Positions 53,663-62,836 of a stretch of 64,000 nt of DNA are shown here, one piece after another (the stretch's first letter is position 1; each line of letters begins with the position of its first letter). The notes under the pieces are model-generated. The model worked only from the letters and a program-made list of their open reading frames with translations, was not told the origin of the DNA and ran no database searches. This stretch comes from VRUE01 sp963816785 (lineage in GTDB: Bacteria; Actinomycetota; Thermoleophilia; Solirubrobacterales; 70-9). The stretch is taken from NCBI GenBank assembly GCA_963816785.1, contig CAWFLL010000002.1:310001-374000 (forward strand). Direction: 5' to 3'. The position numbers were made by a program, and so were the translations under genes.

Positions 53663-53899
53663 ATGATCGAGTTCCTCCTGCCGGCGCTGCCGCTGCTGGT
53701 GCTGGTTTTCTCGCTGCTCTTCGGCCGCTATCCCGGCCTCGACACGGCGATGCGCCTGGCGGAACGGATCGCCTCGCGCGCTCCGGCACGGATCTCCACC
53801 GCCCCCCGCGCCCGCGCCCCCCGGCCACCCGCGGCACACGCGGCTCACGGCGGCCAGCTGCTCGCCTTCTCGATCGCAGGGCGCGCCCCGCCCGCCTAG
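53663..53899 (+). CDS. Small single-pass membrane protein (78 aa)
   Basis: 78 residues from ATG 53663. A hydrophobic segment (IEFLLPALPLLVLVFSLLFG) precedes an Arg/Ala/Pro-rich tail (RAPARISTAPRARAPRPPAA) that is probably disordered. The tail contains two His (HAAH). It lies between the CADD-like gene and the cupredoxin-like lipoprotein gene. Function unknown, and the last third may be non-coding after a frame change. Confidence 0.45.
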   Translation: MIEFLLPALPLLVLVFSLLFGRYPGLDTAMRLAERIASRAPARISTAPRARAPRPPAAHAAHGGQLLAFSIAGRAPPA

Positions 53900-53984
53900 G
53901 GCGAGGCCGACGCACTGCACAGCGCGCCGCGAGGCCGAGGCCCGGACGGGGCCCCTCCGGCGCCTGACAAGAGGAGACAACCCG

Positions 53985-54383
53985 ATGGCTTATCCGAAGA
54001 GATTGATCGCGCTGCTGTTCGCGCTTGTCGCCGTCGCCGCCCTGGCGGCATGCGGCAGCGACGACGGCAGCAGCACCAGCGGCGGGGGTGAAACGAGCGA
54101 AAGCTCGAAGCCCACGCAGCCGGCGCCGACGACGATCGTCGTCCGCGACGGCGCTCCTGTGAACGGCGTCGAAACGCTCGAATACAGCGCCGGCGAAGAG
54201 GTCCAATTCCGAGTCAGCTCCAACCTGGCCGATGAGGTCCACGTCCACGGCTACGACCTGATGAAAGAGGTCCCGGCTGGAGGCACCGTCACGATCTCGT
54301 TTCCAGCGGACATCGAAGGGATCTTCGAGGTCGAGTTGCACTCGAGCGAGGAACAGATCGCGGAGCTGCGCGTCAACCCGTGA
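53985..54383 (+). CDS. Cupredoxin-like lipoprotein
   Basis: 132 residues from ATG 53985, behind AAGAGGAG. A lipoprotein signal ends in ALAACGSDD (lipobox Cys about residue 23). A Ser/Thr/Glu linker leads to a beta-sandwich of about 80 residues: IVVRDGAPVNGVETLEYSAG, EEVQFRVSSNLADEVHVHGY, FPADIEGIFEVELHSSEEQI. HVHGY and ELHSS place histidines where cupredoxins bind copper, but the usual Cys ligand is missing. It is exported. Its TGA overlaps the GTG of the next gene, so the two are coupled. Confidence 0.75.
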   Translation: MAYPKRLIALLFALVAVAALAACGSDDGSSTSGGGETSESSKPTQPAPTTIVVRDGAPVNGVETLEYSAGEEVQFRVSSNLADEVHVHGYDLMKEVPAGGTVTISFPADIEGIFEVELHSSEEQIAELRVNP

Positions 54384-55805
54384 GCGCGGAGCGAGCGAGC
54401 GTGCATCCTGGTCGGGCTCCTGCCGTTCGCACACGCGCTCGCCGCGCGGCAGGACCTGCCGCTGCCGGCATGGCTGTTTGCCTGGGGGGCGTCGATCGTC
54501 CTGATCGTCTCCTTCTTCGCGCTCTCGGTCGGCTGGCGCGAGCCCCGCTTCGAGGAGGAACGATGGCGTCCTCTCGGGGCGGGGCTCTCACGCGCCCTGC
54601 TCGGCCTGCCGAGCCAGATCCTCTGCGGGGCGATCGGCGTCTTCCTGCTCGGGGTTGCTGTCTACGCCGGCCTGCGCGGCACCGAGGCGCCCGATCGCAA
54701 CTTCGCGCTGACCTTCATCTTCGTCACCTGCTGGCTCGGCTTTCCGCTGTTCAGCATCGTGCTCGGCGACGTCTTCCGGCCGTTCAACCCCTGGCGGGCG
54801 GTGGGCCGGGTGGTGGGGGGGACGTTCTCGGCGATTGCCGGCCAGCGGCCCGCCCATCTGCGCTATCCCGAGCCGCTGGGGCGCTGGCCGGCCGCAATCG
54901 GGCTGATGGCGTTCGTCTGGCTCGAGGTCGTCTACGGGTCCGGGGGCGGGGTGGCGGTGGGTCTCTCGCCGCACGTCACCGCCGTCGCGATTCTGGTTTA
55001 CAGCGCCTACACGCTGACGATGATGGGGCTGTTCGGGGTCGAGGAGTGGTGCGACAGGGGTGAGGTCTTCTCGGTCTACTTCGGCATGTTCTCCCAGCTC
55101 GGCTCATTCGGCACCCGGGAGGGCCGACTCGGAGCGAGGAGGCCGCTCTCGGCCGCGACGCACTGGGCCACCGTGCCCGGCTCGGCGGCCGTCGTGATCG
55201 CCTCGATTGCGACCACCACCTTCGATGGCGCTCAGGAGGGGGCCTTCCTCGGCGCGATCGAATGGCTCTTCGAACGGCTCTCCGACGCCGGCATCGGCAC
55301 CCTCACCGCGCTCCGCCTCACCGACACGATCTTCATGGTGCTCTGCTTCCTCGGGGTCGGCCTGGTCTACCTGATCGGCGTGCGCGGGATGGCCAGCGTC
55401 GACGGCGCCCCCTCCCGCGAGAAACTGCGATCCGGATTCGTCCACACCCTGATCCCGATCGCATTCGCCTACCTCGGTGCCCACTACTTCAGTCTCTTCG
55501 TCTTCCAGGAGCAGGCTCAGTTCACCTACCTGCTCTCGGATCCGCTGGGGACGACCACCACCGACCTCATCGGCACCGCCTCCGGGGGCATCGACTTCAG
55601 GGTCCTCAGCGCCAACGCGATCTGGTACGTCCAGGTGGGGGTCCTGATCGTCGGCCACGTCACCGCCCTGACCCTCGCCCACGACCGTGCCACCGCCTAC
55701 TGGGGCGACTACCGCCAGGCCGCCCGCTCCCAGTACTGGATGCTGGCGGTGATGGTCGCCTTCACCTGCTTCGGCCTCTACCTGCTATCCGTCTCGAACG
55801 CCTGA
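54380..55805 (+). CDS. Large multi-pass membrane protein, uncharacterised (one frame break)
   Basis: GTG 54380 overlaps the lipoprotein stop (GTGA). A frame change near 54103 connects MSAERASV to ILVGLLPFAHALAARQDLPL and PAWLFAWGASIVLIVSFFAL. About eleven hydrophobic segments follow over about 474 residues, with VLGDVFRPFNPWRAVGRVVG, YSAYTLTMMGLFGVEEWCDR and SYLGAHYFSLFVFQEQAQF-like stretches (AYLGAHYFSLFVFQEQAQF). Relatives are sometimes annotated as fenitrothion hydrolase (from memory), a name with weak basis. Conserved His (FAHALA, GAHYFSL) could bind metal. It forms a unit with the cupredoxin-like lipoprotein and a 44-aa membrane protein. Confidence 0.7.
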
Positions 55806-55835
55806 GCGCGACGGTGGGGTCTACCCTGCAGGGCG

Positions 55836-55970
55836 ATGCTGCCGCTCGCCCACGCAGGTCACTGGGTCCTCTGGTTCCTCTACCTGCCGCCGCTGCTGAT
55901 CGTGATCGTCTCGATCACCCGCACCAAGCTTTCCGAAAGGCGCGAGCGCCGAGCTAAAGGATCTCGCTGA
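55836..55970 (+). CDS. 44-aa membrane miniprotein
   Basis: ATG 55836 opens MLPLAHAGHWVLWFLYLPPL, continuing LIVIVSITRTKLSERRERRA to KGSR and TGA at 55968-55970. One membrane helix is followed by a very basic tail, with two His and two Trp near the external face. It lies 30 bases after the membrane protein gene and its last 17 bases overlap the convergent sufD. Its composition (LAHAGHW) echoes the PFAHAL start of the upstream protein, so it is probably a subunit of the same complex. Confidence 0.6.
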   Translation: MLPLAHAGHWVLWFLYLPPLLIVIVSITRTKLSERRERRAKGSR

Positions 55971-57119
55971 GGCGCCGCTCGAGCGCCGCCGAGACTCCGT
56001 CGCGAACGGGGCCCTGCGGCGAGGCGCTCGACCAGCGACTCGAGGAAGCCCTCGATGATCAGGCTCTTGGCCTCGGCCGGGTCGAGGCCGCGGGAGGTCA
56101 GGTAGAAGAGCTGGTCGCGGTCGATCTGGGCGATCGCCGCGGCGTGGGTGCAGCGGACGTCGTCGGCCTCGATCTCGAGCCCCGGGATCGCGTCGGCGTG
56201 GGCGTCGGGGGAGAGCAGCAGGTTGCGGCTCTCCTGGAAGGCGTCGGTCCCCTGGGCACCGGGATCGACCCGGATCATCCCCCGCCAGACCGCCGTCGCC
56301 CCGGCGGCGAGGACGCCGCGGAAGGCGAGGTCGGAGTTCGTGTTCGGCGCGGCGTGCTCCTGGGTCGTGTCGTAGTCGAGGTGCTGGCCGGGGCCTCCCG
56401 CGTAACCGCCGGTGACCCGCGCCTCCGAGCCCGCCCCGGCCAGCTTGGTCTCCATCCGCACCTTGCCGCGGGCGGAGCCGAAGCCGAGCGCCGTCCACTC
56501 GAGGCGGGCGTCACGCTCGACCTGGGCCCGCTGCGTGGCGAAGATCCAGGCCCGCTCGGAGATGTCCTGGGTGCAGACGTAGCGCAGGGTCGCCGCCTGG
56601 CCGACGTGCAGCTCGACCACCGAGTTGAGCAGCGCGTCGGTCTCGTCTCCGTCCGAGCCGCAGTGCTCCCAGACCTCCGCCTCGGCGCCCTCCTCGAGCA
56701 CGACAGGGTCCGCCAGGCGATCGCGGCGCCGTCCTCGTCGAGCGGCACCTCGATCCGGATCGGCTCGGCGACCGATCATGCCGCGGGGGACGTGGACCAG
56801 GACGCCGTCGCGCCAGCCCGCCTCGTTGCGGGCGACGAAGGGATCGTCGGTCGGGACCAGCGAGCCGAGCCGCTCCCGCAGCAGGTCCTCATGGGTCTCC
56901 AGCGCCGCGGCGAGCGGCAGCACCGTCGCGCCCTCGGCCGCCTCGATCGAGGCATTGGCCTCGCCGGGCACGTAAGCGTCGAGGTCGAGACTCGGTGAGG
57001 TCGGTGAATTCCCACCCCTTCGCCTTCTGGTCGGGCAGCGACAGCTCCTGCGCGAAAGAGGCGCCCTGACGGCGCCTCTCCAAAAGCCAGCCGGGTTCGG
57101 TCGCGACCTTCGAGCCCAT
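55954..57119 (-). CDS. sufD: Fe-S assembly scaffold protein SufD (frame breaks)
   Basis: ATG 57119 begins MGSKVATEPGWLLERRRQGA and KGWEFTDL, typical of SufD N-termini. The beta-helix core has RYVCTQDISERAWIFATQRA, MIRVDPGAQGTDAFQESRNL and the SufD signature LEIEADDVRCTHAAAI. The C-terminus is LFYLTSRGLDPAEAKSLIIE and, after a break near 56010, VRDGVSAALERRLSEIL. Further frame changes near 57000, 56770 and 56710. About 388 residues. It assembles Fe-S clusters with SufB and SufC. The gene follows sufB by 20 bases on the same strand. Confidence 0.85.
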
Positions 57120-57139
57120 CCGAGTTTCCGGATCGGCTC

Positions 57140-58573
57140 TCAGCCAATCGAGCCCTCCATCTGCAGCTCGATCAGCCGGTTCAGCTCGACCGCGTACTCC
57201 ATCGGCAGTTCCTTGGTGACCGGCTCGATGAACCCGTTGACGATCATCTTCGAGGCCTCCTCCTCGTCGAGCCCGTGGCTCTGGAGGTAGAAGATCTGCT
57301 CGTCGCCGATCTTCGAGACCGTCGCCTCGTGGCCGACGTCGGCGTCGTTCTCGTCGATCCGGATCGTCGGGTAGGTGTCCGAGCGCGAGTCCTCGTCGAG
57401 CAGCAGCGCGTCGCAGACGACCTTCGAGCGCGATTCGGTCGCCCCGTCGGCGACCTCGAGCAGGCCGCGGTAGGTGCTGCGGCCGCCGTCCTTGGAGATC
57501 GACTTGGAGAAGATCGAGGACGAGGTCCGCGGCGCGGCGTGGATGATCTTGCCGCCGGCGTCCTGGTGCTGGCCCTCGCCGGCGAAGGCGATCGAGAGGA
57601 TCTCGCCGTGCGCTTCGGGGCCGAGCAGGTAGATCGAGGGGTACTTCATCGTCAGTTTCGAGCCGAGGTTGCAGTCGACCCACTCCATCGTCGCCTTCTC
57701 GTGGGCGACGGCGCGCTTGGTGACCAGGTTGTAGACGTTCTGCGACCAGTTCTGGACGGTCGTGTAGCGGACCCGCGAGCTCGGCTTGACGACGATCTCG
57801 ACCACGGCGGAGTGCAGCGAGTCGGTCGAGTAGACCGGCGCCGTGCAGCCCTCGATGTAGTGGACGTCGGAGCCCTCCTCGGCGATGATCAGCGTCCGCT
57901 CGAACTGGCCCATGTTCTCGGTGTTGATCCGGAAGTAGGCCTGGAGCGGCATCTCCACCTTGACCCCGGCCGGCACGTAGACGAAGGAGCCGCCCGACCA
58001 GACCGCCGAGTTGAGCGCCGCCAGTTTGTTGTCGTTGGGCGGGATGATCGTCGCCCAGTACTCGCGCACGAGGTCCTCGTGCTCGCGCAGGGCCGTGTCC
58101 ATGTCGGTGAAGATCACGCCCTGGGCCTCGAGCTTCTCGTTGACCTGGTGGTAGACGACCTCGGACTCGTACTGGGCGCCGACGCCGGAGAGGAATTTGC
58201 GCTCCGCCTCGGGGATGCCGAGCCGGTCGAAGGTGTTCTTGATGTCCTCGGGCACCTCGCTCCAGTCGCGGCTGTTCTTTTCCGAGGCGCGGACGAAGTA
58301 GTGGATGTCGTCGAAGTCGATCTGGCCGAGGTTGCCGCCCCAGGTCGGCGTCGGCCGGTTTTCGAAGTGCTCCAGCGCCTTCAGGCGGAAGTCGCGCATC
58401 CACTGCGGCTCGTCCTTGTACTCGGAGATCGATTCGACCACCTCGCGTGAGAGGCCCTTGGGCGCCTTGTAGGCGTAGCCGCCCTCGGGATCGTGGAAGC
58501 CGAACTTCTCCTTGTAGTCGGCGTTGATGCCGGCAAGCTCTCTTTTCTCTGCGACTGCCTCGGGCGTAGCCAT
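57140..58573 (-). CDS. sufB: Fe-S assembly scaffold protein SufB
   Basis: 477 residues in one intact frame from ATG 58573. It is normal SufB throughout: PQWMRDFRLKALEHFENRPT, SGGSFVYVPAGVKVEMPLQA, EGCTAPVYSTDSLHSAVVEI, NWSQNVYNLVTKRAVAHEKA, and VCDALLLDEDSRSDTYPTIR near the C-terminus. With SufC (ATPase) and SufD it forms the SufBC2D scaffold on which clusters are built. The Rieske-type gene ends four bases upstream of its start, so Rieske-sufB-sufD form one transcript. Confidence 0.95.
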   Translation of the reverse strand: MATPEAVAEKRELAGINADYKEKFGFHDPEGGYAYKAPKGLSREVVESISEYKDEPQWMRDFRLKALEHFENRPTPTWGGNLGQIDFDDIHYFVRASEKNSRDWSEVPEDIKNTFDRLGIPEAERKFLSGVGAQYESEVVYHQVNEKLEAQGVIFTDMDTALREHEDLVREYWATIIPPNDNKLAALNSAVWSGGSFVYVPAGVKVEMPLQAYFRINTENMGQFERTLIIAEEGSDVHYIEGCTAPVYSTDSLHSAVVEIVVKPSSRVRYTTVQNWSQNVYNLVTKRAVAHEKATMEWVDCNLGSKLTMKYPSIYLLGPEAHGEILSIAFAGEGQHQDAGGKIIHAAPRTSSSIFSKSISKDGGRSTYRGLLEVADGATESRSKVVCDALLLDEDSRSDTYPTIRIDENDADVGHEATVSKIGDEQIFYLQSHGLDEEEASKMIVNGFIEPVTKELPMEYAVELNRLIELQMEGSIG

Positions 58574-58576
58574 GCG

Positions 58577-58906
58577 CTAGTCGACCTCCAGGATGATGGT
58601 GTCGTCCACGACGGCCGTCGCGAACGTCCGCACCGGAGCATAGGCGGGGAGCGTCTTCGGCCTGCCGGTGGTCAGGTCGAAGAGCGAGCCGTGGCGGGGG
58701 CACTCGACGGTGCAGGTGTCGGCGTCGAACTCCCCCTCGGCGAGCGGCCCGTCGTCGTGCGAACAGCGGTCCTCGATCGCGTACAGCGCGCCGTCGCAGT
58801 TGAAGACGCCGATCTTGGCGCCGTCGTGCTCGAGCAGGCGCATGGTGCCGGGCGGAAGCTCGGCAACCGGGCATACGCGGATGGATGTTCCTGCGGTCTC
58901 TGGCAA
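58577..58906 (-). CDS. Rieske [2Fe-2S] ferredoxin
   Basis: 109 residues, read from a TTG at 58906 with GGGGAGC about nine bases upstream; no ATG or GTG in frame gives the whole domain. VCPVAELPPGTMRLLEHDGA leads to the two Rieske motifs CSHDDGPL and CPRHGSLF, which supply two Cys and two His for a [2Fe-2S] cluster. Size and motifs match NirD/BphF-type small ferredoxins found in actinobacterial suf operons. It could supply electrons for cluster assembly. Confidence 0.85.
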   Translation of the reverse strand: MPETAGTSIRVCPVAELPPGTMRLLEHDGAKIGVFNCDGALYAIEDRCSHDDGPLAEGEFDADTCTVECPRHGSLFDLTTGRPKTLPAYAPVRTFATAVVDDTIILEVD

Positions 58907-59116
58907 AGGATTTCTTGCTCCCCACGCACGTGCTAGTGCGGGTTGAGACTTAATCCTACTTCTCCAGTCGGATTTTAGCGATTGCGCCCGGCGGCTCGGG
59001 AGCCGTGGACGAGTCTTGCGAGGATGCATCGCGGGCAGTGGGAAGATCGAGGGACCGACGACTTTCGCCGCGAGCAGCGGTCTTGGTTGAAGGAAGCTTC
59101 AACGAAAGGAGCAGCG

Positions 59117-59915
59117 ATGAGCGAGAGAACCAGTTACCAGCCGGGCACGCCCTGTTGGATCGACCTCGGCACGCCCGACCAGGACGCCGCAGGAGAGTTT
59201 TACGGCAGCCTCTTCGGGTGGGAGCTGCAGGAGGATGAGAACGCCGAGCAGACCGCCGGATACCGCACGGCGCAGAAGAACGGGAAGGCGATCGGCGGCG
59301 TCATGAAGCTGATGCAGGAGGGCCAGCCCCCCGCCTGGCTGACCTATGTCTGCGTCGAGGACGCCGACGCGACGGCGGCGAGGGCTCGCGGGGCCGGCGC
59401 CAACGTCATCGCGGAGCCGATGAGCGTGCTCGACTATGGGCGCATGGCTGTCCTCAGCGACCCGACCGGGGCCGTGTTTGGCATCTGGCAGCCGGGCAAG
59501 CACATCGGTTCCGACCTGGTCAACGAGTCCGGCGCCTTCAGCTGGAGCGAGATCAACACCCGCGACCCCGAGGCGGCAAAGTCCTTCTACGGTGACGTCT
59601 TCGGCTGGTCATTCGAAGACGAAGAGTTCGAGGGAGTCGGGACCTACACGACGATCAACGTGAACGGCGACTCGGTCGGGGGTCTGATCGACATCACCGA
59701 TCGCGTCCCCGACGAGGTGCCAGCCAACTGGCTCGTCTACTTCGGCGTCGACGACACCGACGCGACGGTCGAGAATGCGAAGGAGCGGGGCGGCAGCGTT
59801 GCTCTTCGGCCCCGTCGACATCACCAAAGTCGGTCGCTTCGCCGTCGTGCAGGACCCCTGGGGGGCAGCCTTCGCGGTGATCACGCCCGACCCGGAGATG
59901 GTGGCGAGCTCCTAG
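59117..59915 (+). CDS. Two-domain glyoxalase-fold (VOC) protein (one frame break)
   Basis: ATG 59117 behind AAAGGAGC. Two tandem VOC domains are clear: PCWIDLGTPDQDAAGEFYGS with LFGWELQEDE, then WSEINTRDPEAAKSFYGDVF with GWSFEDEEFEGVG. Each is followed by a DPTGAVFGIWQ or DPWGAAFAVI strand. A frame change near 59800 must be undone (LFGPVDITKVGRFAVVQDP). About 265 residues. The family includes hydroxylase-like CFP-30B proteins; the substrate is unknown. It lies on the opposite strand between sufU and the Rieske gene. Confidence 0.82.
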
Positions 59916-59946
59916 CGAGCCGGCGGCGCTCTGGGCGGGGTTCGCG

Positions 59947-60372
59947 TCAGAGCGTCGTCGCTTCGGCGGGATCTCCCCGCTCACCCTCGTCCTCCCATTC
60001 GGCGGCCTCGCCGAGGCTGGCGCTCTTGACGACCTTGAGGCCCAGCATCGCGCACTTCATCCGCGTCGCGGAGATATCGATCCCGAGCAGGTCGAGGACG
60101 AACTCCTTCGGCAGCCGCAGGACCTCCTCGCGGCTCTTCCCGACCAGCTCGTCGGTCAGCAGCGAGGTCGCAGCGGTGGAGATCGCGCAGCCCTTGCCCT
60201 CGAATGCGATCTCGGCCACCCGGCCGTCCTCGCCGAGCCGGATCGTCACCCGCTGCTCGTCGCCGCAGAACGGGTTGTTGTCCTCGAACTCGAGGTCCGG
60301 CTCCTCGAGCCGCCCGAAGTTGTGCGGCCGCTTGTAGTGCTCGAGAATCTGATCGCGGTACAGCTCGTCCAT
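59947..60372 (-). CDS. sufU: Sulfur-transfer scaffold protein SufU
   Basis: 141 residues from ATG 60372 (MDELYRDQILEHYKRPHNFG). The zinc ligands are Cys36 and Asp38 (NPFCGD), Cys62 (GKGCAIS) and Cys107 (MKCAML). SufU receives persulfide sulfur from SufS and passes it to SufB. The linker length between the second and third Cys fits SufU and not IscU. Its C-terminal tail (EDEGERGDPAEATTL) is acidic. It is downstream of sufS with a 50-aa membrane gene between them. Confidence 0.93.
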   Translation of the reverse strand: MDELYRDQILEHYKRPHNFGRLEEPDLEFEDNNPFCGDEQRVTIRLGEDGRVAEIAFEGKGCAISTAATSLLTDELVGKSREEVLRLPKEFVLDLLGIDISATRMKCAMLGLKVVKSASLGEAAEWEDEGERGDPAEATTL

Positions 60373-60402
60373 GCTTTCGAGGCTAGCGAAGTCCCGAACG
60401 GC

Positions 60403-60555
60403 CTAAGCCCAGACGAAGTGCAAGAGGAAGAGCCCCGTGCCAGGCAGGCCGATGAACAGGGCGAGCAGAAACGCCCCGATGATCTGGCGCTTGCGGGCAA
60501 TGCGTTCGCGATACTCGACCTCCTCGGCCTCGACGCCGGAGTCAGGTTCCTCCAC
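60403..60555 (-). CDS. Small single-pass membrane protein (50 aa)
   Basis: 50 residues from GTG 60555 (VEEPDSGVEAEEVEYRERIA). An acidic/basic cytoplasmic N-terminus is followed by one membrane helix (IIGAFLLALFIGLPGTGLFL) and a short LHFVWA end. It lies between sufS and sufU on the same strand. Role unknown; it may simply be carried in the operon. Confidence 0.55.
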   Translation of the reverse strand: MEEPDSGVEAEEVEYRERIARKRQIIGAFLLALFIGLPGTGLFLLHFVWA

Positions 60556-60660
60556 GGCGAGAAGCGTAGATCGTCGCTTCCGATATTGACCACACTCTGG
60601 TTCCCTCGGCACGTTCCTGCAGTTGACCACCCATACGGTGGTGAACTACGGGGACGTCGG

Positions 60661-61911
60661 TCAGGACGTGAGCCCGAAGACGCGGCGGGCGTCGTGGAGG
60701 CCCTCGACCAGGCGGTCGATCTCCTCCGGGATCGTGTGGACGGCGAAGCTGGCGCGGGCGGTGGCCGCGACGCCGAGCCGGTCCATCAGCGGCTGGGCGC
60801 AGTGGTGGCCGGCGCGGATGGCGACGGCGTGGCGATCGAGGATCTCGGAGACGTCGTGGGCGTGGACACCCTCGAGCTCGAAGGAGACCGGGCCGGTGCG
60901 CTCCGGGCCGCGCGGGGGACCGAAGATGCGCAGGCCCTCGACCTCGGCCAGGCTCTGCAGGGCGTAGTCGGCGATCCGGCGCTCGTGCTCCAGCACCGCC
61001 TCCATCCCCAGCCCGTCGAGCCAGCGCAGCGCCGAGGCCATCCCGATCGCCTGGGCGATCGCCGGCGTTCCCGCCTCGAAGCGGGCGGGTGGGTCGGCGT
61101 AGGTCGTCCCCTCCTTGGTCACCTTGCTGATCATCGAGCCGCCGCCGAGGAACGGCGGCGTCGCGCGCAGCAGGTCGAGCCGTCCCCAGAGGGCGCCGAT
61201 GCCGGTCGGCGCGTAGAGCTTGTGCCCGGTGATCGCGTAGAAGTCGACCCCGAGCGCGCCCATGTCGAGCGGCAGCTTCGGCGCCGCCTGGGCGCCGTCG
61301 CCGACCACAATGGCGCCGGCGTCATGCGCGAGGCGGGAGATCTCTGCGAGCGGGTTCTCGGTGCCGAGGACGTTTGAGACGTGGCCGACGGCGACCAGCT
61401 TCGGCCCCCGTTCCAGCAGTGCGTTGAGCGCGTCCATGTCGAGCCGGCCGTCATCGCCGACGGGAACCCAATCGATCTCGGCGCCGACCCGCTCGGCGAG
61501 CAGCTGCCAGGGGACGATGTTGGAGTGGTGCTCCATCTCGGTGAGGACGATCCGGTCCCCTTCGCCGACGTTGGCGTCGCCCCAGGCCCGGGCCACCAGG
61601 TTGATCGCCTCGGTCGCATTGCGGACGAAGATGACCTCGCGCCGGTCGGCGGCCCCGATGTGGTCGGCGACGGTCGCCCGGGCCCCCTCGTAGGCGGCGG
61701 TCGCCTCGGCCGACATCGTGTGGGCGCCGCGGTGGACGTTCGAGTGATGGCTGCGCTCGTAGCGGTCGACCGCCTGGATCGAGGCGAGCACCCGCTGCGC
61801 GCTGGCGCCGCTGTCGAGGTAGGCCACCGGACGGCCGTGCACCTTCCGATCCAGCGCCGGGAAGGCGGCGCGGACCTTCTCGATCGGGAACGCCGGGGCC
61901 TCGACCGTCAT
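60661..61911 (-). CDS. sufS: Cysteine desulfurase SufS
   Basis: 416 residues from ATG 61911 (MTVEAPAFPIEKVRAAFPAL). It is a PLP enzyme that removes sulfur from cysteine as persulfide. PLP is held by Lys231 in ITGHKLYAPTG; DGAQAAPKLPLDM is the cofactor Asp region; the catalytic Cys371 is in RAGHHCAQPLMD, the group II arrangement. RGAHTMSAEATAAYEGARA is the expected substrate loop. It is 55 bases downstream of sufC. Confidence 0.95.
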   Translation of the reverse strand: MTVEAPAFPIEKVRAAFPALDRKVHGRPVAYLDSGASAQRVLASIQAVDRYERSHHSNVHRGAHTMSAEATAAYEGARATVADHIGAADRREVIFVRNATEAINLVARAWGDANVGEGDRIVLTEMEHHSNIVPWQLLAERVGAEIDWVPVGDDGRLDMDALNALLERGPKLVAVGHVSNVLGTENPLAEISRLAHDAGAIVVGDGAQAAPKLPLDMGALGVDFYAITGHKLYAPTGIGALWGRLDLLRATPPFLGGGSMISKVTKEGTTYADPPARFEAGTPAIAQAIGMASALRWLDGLGMEAVLEHERRIADYALQSLAEVEGLRIFGPPRGPERTGPVSFELEGVHAHDVSEILDRHAVAIRAGHHCAQPLMDRLGVAATARASFAVHTIPEEIDRLVEGLHDARRVFGLTS

Positions 61912-61966
61912 CAGGGATTGGCCCCCATAAATGCTTCGCCCGAGTTCCGCTCGCACACCATCAGAT

Positions 61967-62749
61967 CTAGACGCTCGCTCCACTCGGGCTCGCGGCCTCA
62001 ACCTCCTCGCCGATCCAGCCGTAGCCCTTCTCCTCGAGCTGCTCGACCAACTCGGGCCCGCCTTCCTTGACGATCCGCCCCTCGAACATGACGTGGACGA
62101 AGTCGGGCTTGACCATGTGCAGGATGCGCTGGTAGTGGGTGATGATCAGCACCCCCATGTCGGGGCCGGTGAACTTGTTGACGCCGTCGGCGACGGTTCG
62201 GAGCGCGTCGATGTCGAGGCCGGAGTCGGTCTCGTCCAGCACCGCGATCTCCGGTCGCAGCAGCGCCAGTTGCAGCAGCTCCATCCGCTTCTTCTCTCCG
62301 CCTGAGAAGCCGTCGTTCAGGTAGCGGCTGGAGAAGTCCTTCGGGATGTTCGCTAGGTCCATCGCCTCCTGGGCGATCTTCGCGAAGTCTTTGATCTTGA
62401 TCTCAGCCTCGCCTCGCGCCTCGCGCTGGGCGTTGAGGATCATCCGCAGGTACTTGCTGACCGAGACGCCGGGGATCGCCACCGGGTACTGGAAGGCCAT
62501 GAAGAGGCCGGCGCGGGAGCGCTCGTCGGGGTCGGCCTCGGTCATGTCCTCGCCCTTGAAGGTGATCGTGCCCTCGGTCACCTCGAAGGACGGGTGGCCC
62601 ATGATCGCGTTGGCGAGGGTCGACTTGCCCGACCCGTTCGGCCCCATCAGCGCATGGACCTTCCCCTTCTCCACGTCGAGGTCGAAGCCTCGGAGGATCT
62701 CCTTGCCCGCGGCGCTCACGTGCAGGTTGCGTATCTCAAGCTCAGCCAA
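61967..62749 (-). CDS. sufC: Fe-S assembly ATPase SufC
   Basis: 260 residues from ATG 62749 (MAELEIRNLHVSAAGKEILR). ABC ATPase motifs are complete: Walker A MGPNGSGKSTLANAI, Q-loop FQYPVAIPGVSV, signature FSGGEKKRMELLQ, Walker B IAVLDETDSGLDIDAL and the H-loop ITHYQRI. The DSGLD sequence is diagnostic of SufC. It powers the SufBC2D scaffold in the cytoplasm. It lies 86 bases downstream of the Rrf2-type regulator. Confidence 0.95.
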   Translation of the reverse strand: MAELEIRNLHVSAAGKEILRGFDLDVEKGKVHALMGPNGSGKSTLANAIMGHPSFEVTEGTITFKGEDMTEADPDERSRAGLFMAFQYPVAIPGVSVSKYLRMILNAQREARGEAEIKIKDFAKIAQEAMDLANIPKDFSSRYLNDGFSGGEKKRMELLQLALLRPEIAVLDETDSGLDIDALRTVADGVNKFTGPDMGVLIITHYQRILHMVKPDFVHVMFEGRIVKEGGPELVEQLEEKGYGWIGEEVEAASPSGASV

Positions 62750-62784
62750 TTCTTCTCCGTTCCAGTTTGGGGGGAATACCGCGT

Positions 62785-62836
62785 TCGCATGCTCCGCTCG
62801 CGCATATCCGGACTGTCACGCTCGCTCGCATGCTCC
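62785..62836. repeat. 11-bp direct repeats between rrf2 and sufC
   Basis: TCGCATGCTCC occurs at 62785-62795 and 62826-62836; the second copy ends at the first base of the regulator's stop codon. Between them GCTCGCG and CACGCTCGC are related to the GCGAGC motifs of the dispersed repeat at 441 and 20496. It may be a fragment of the same REP-like class. Confidence 0.35.

Noticed and set aside
54380..54420. Third full copy of the dispersed repeat at the start of the membrane protein gene
   Set aside because: Only GAGCGCGGAGCGAGC and a few further bases match, it lacks the TTCTTCGCGCAGCGAGCGA core, and it codes for the protein's first residues. The match may be chance in GC-rich sequence.
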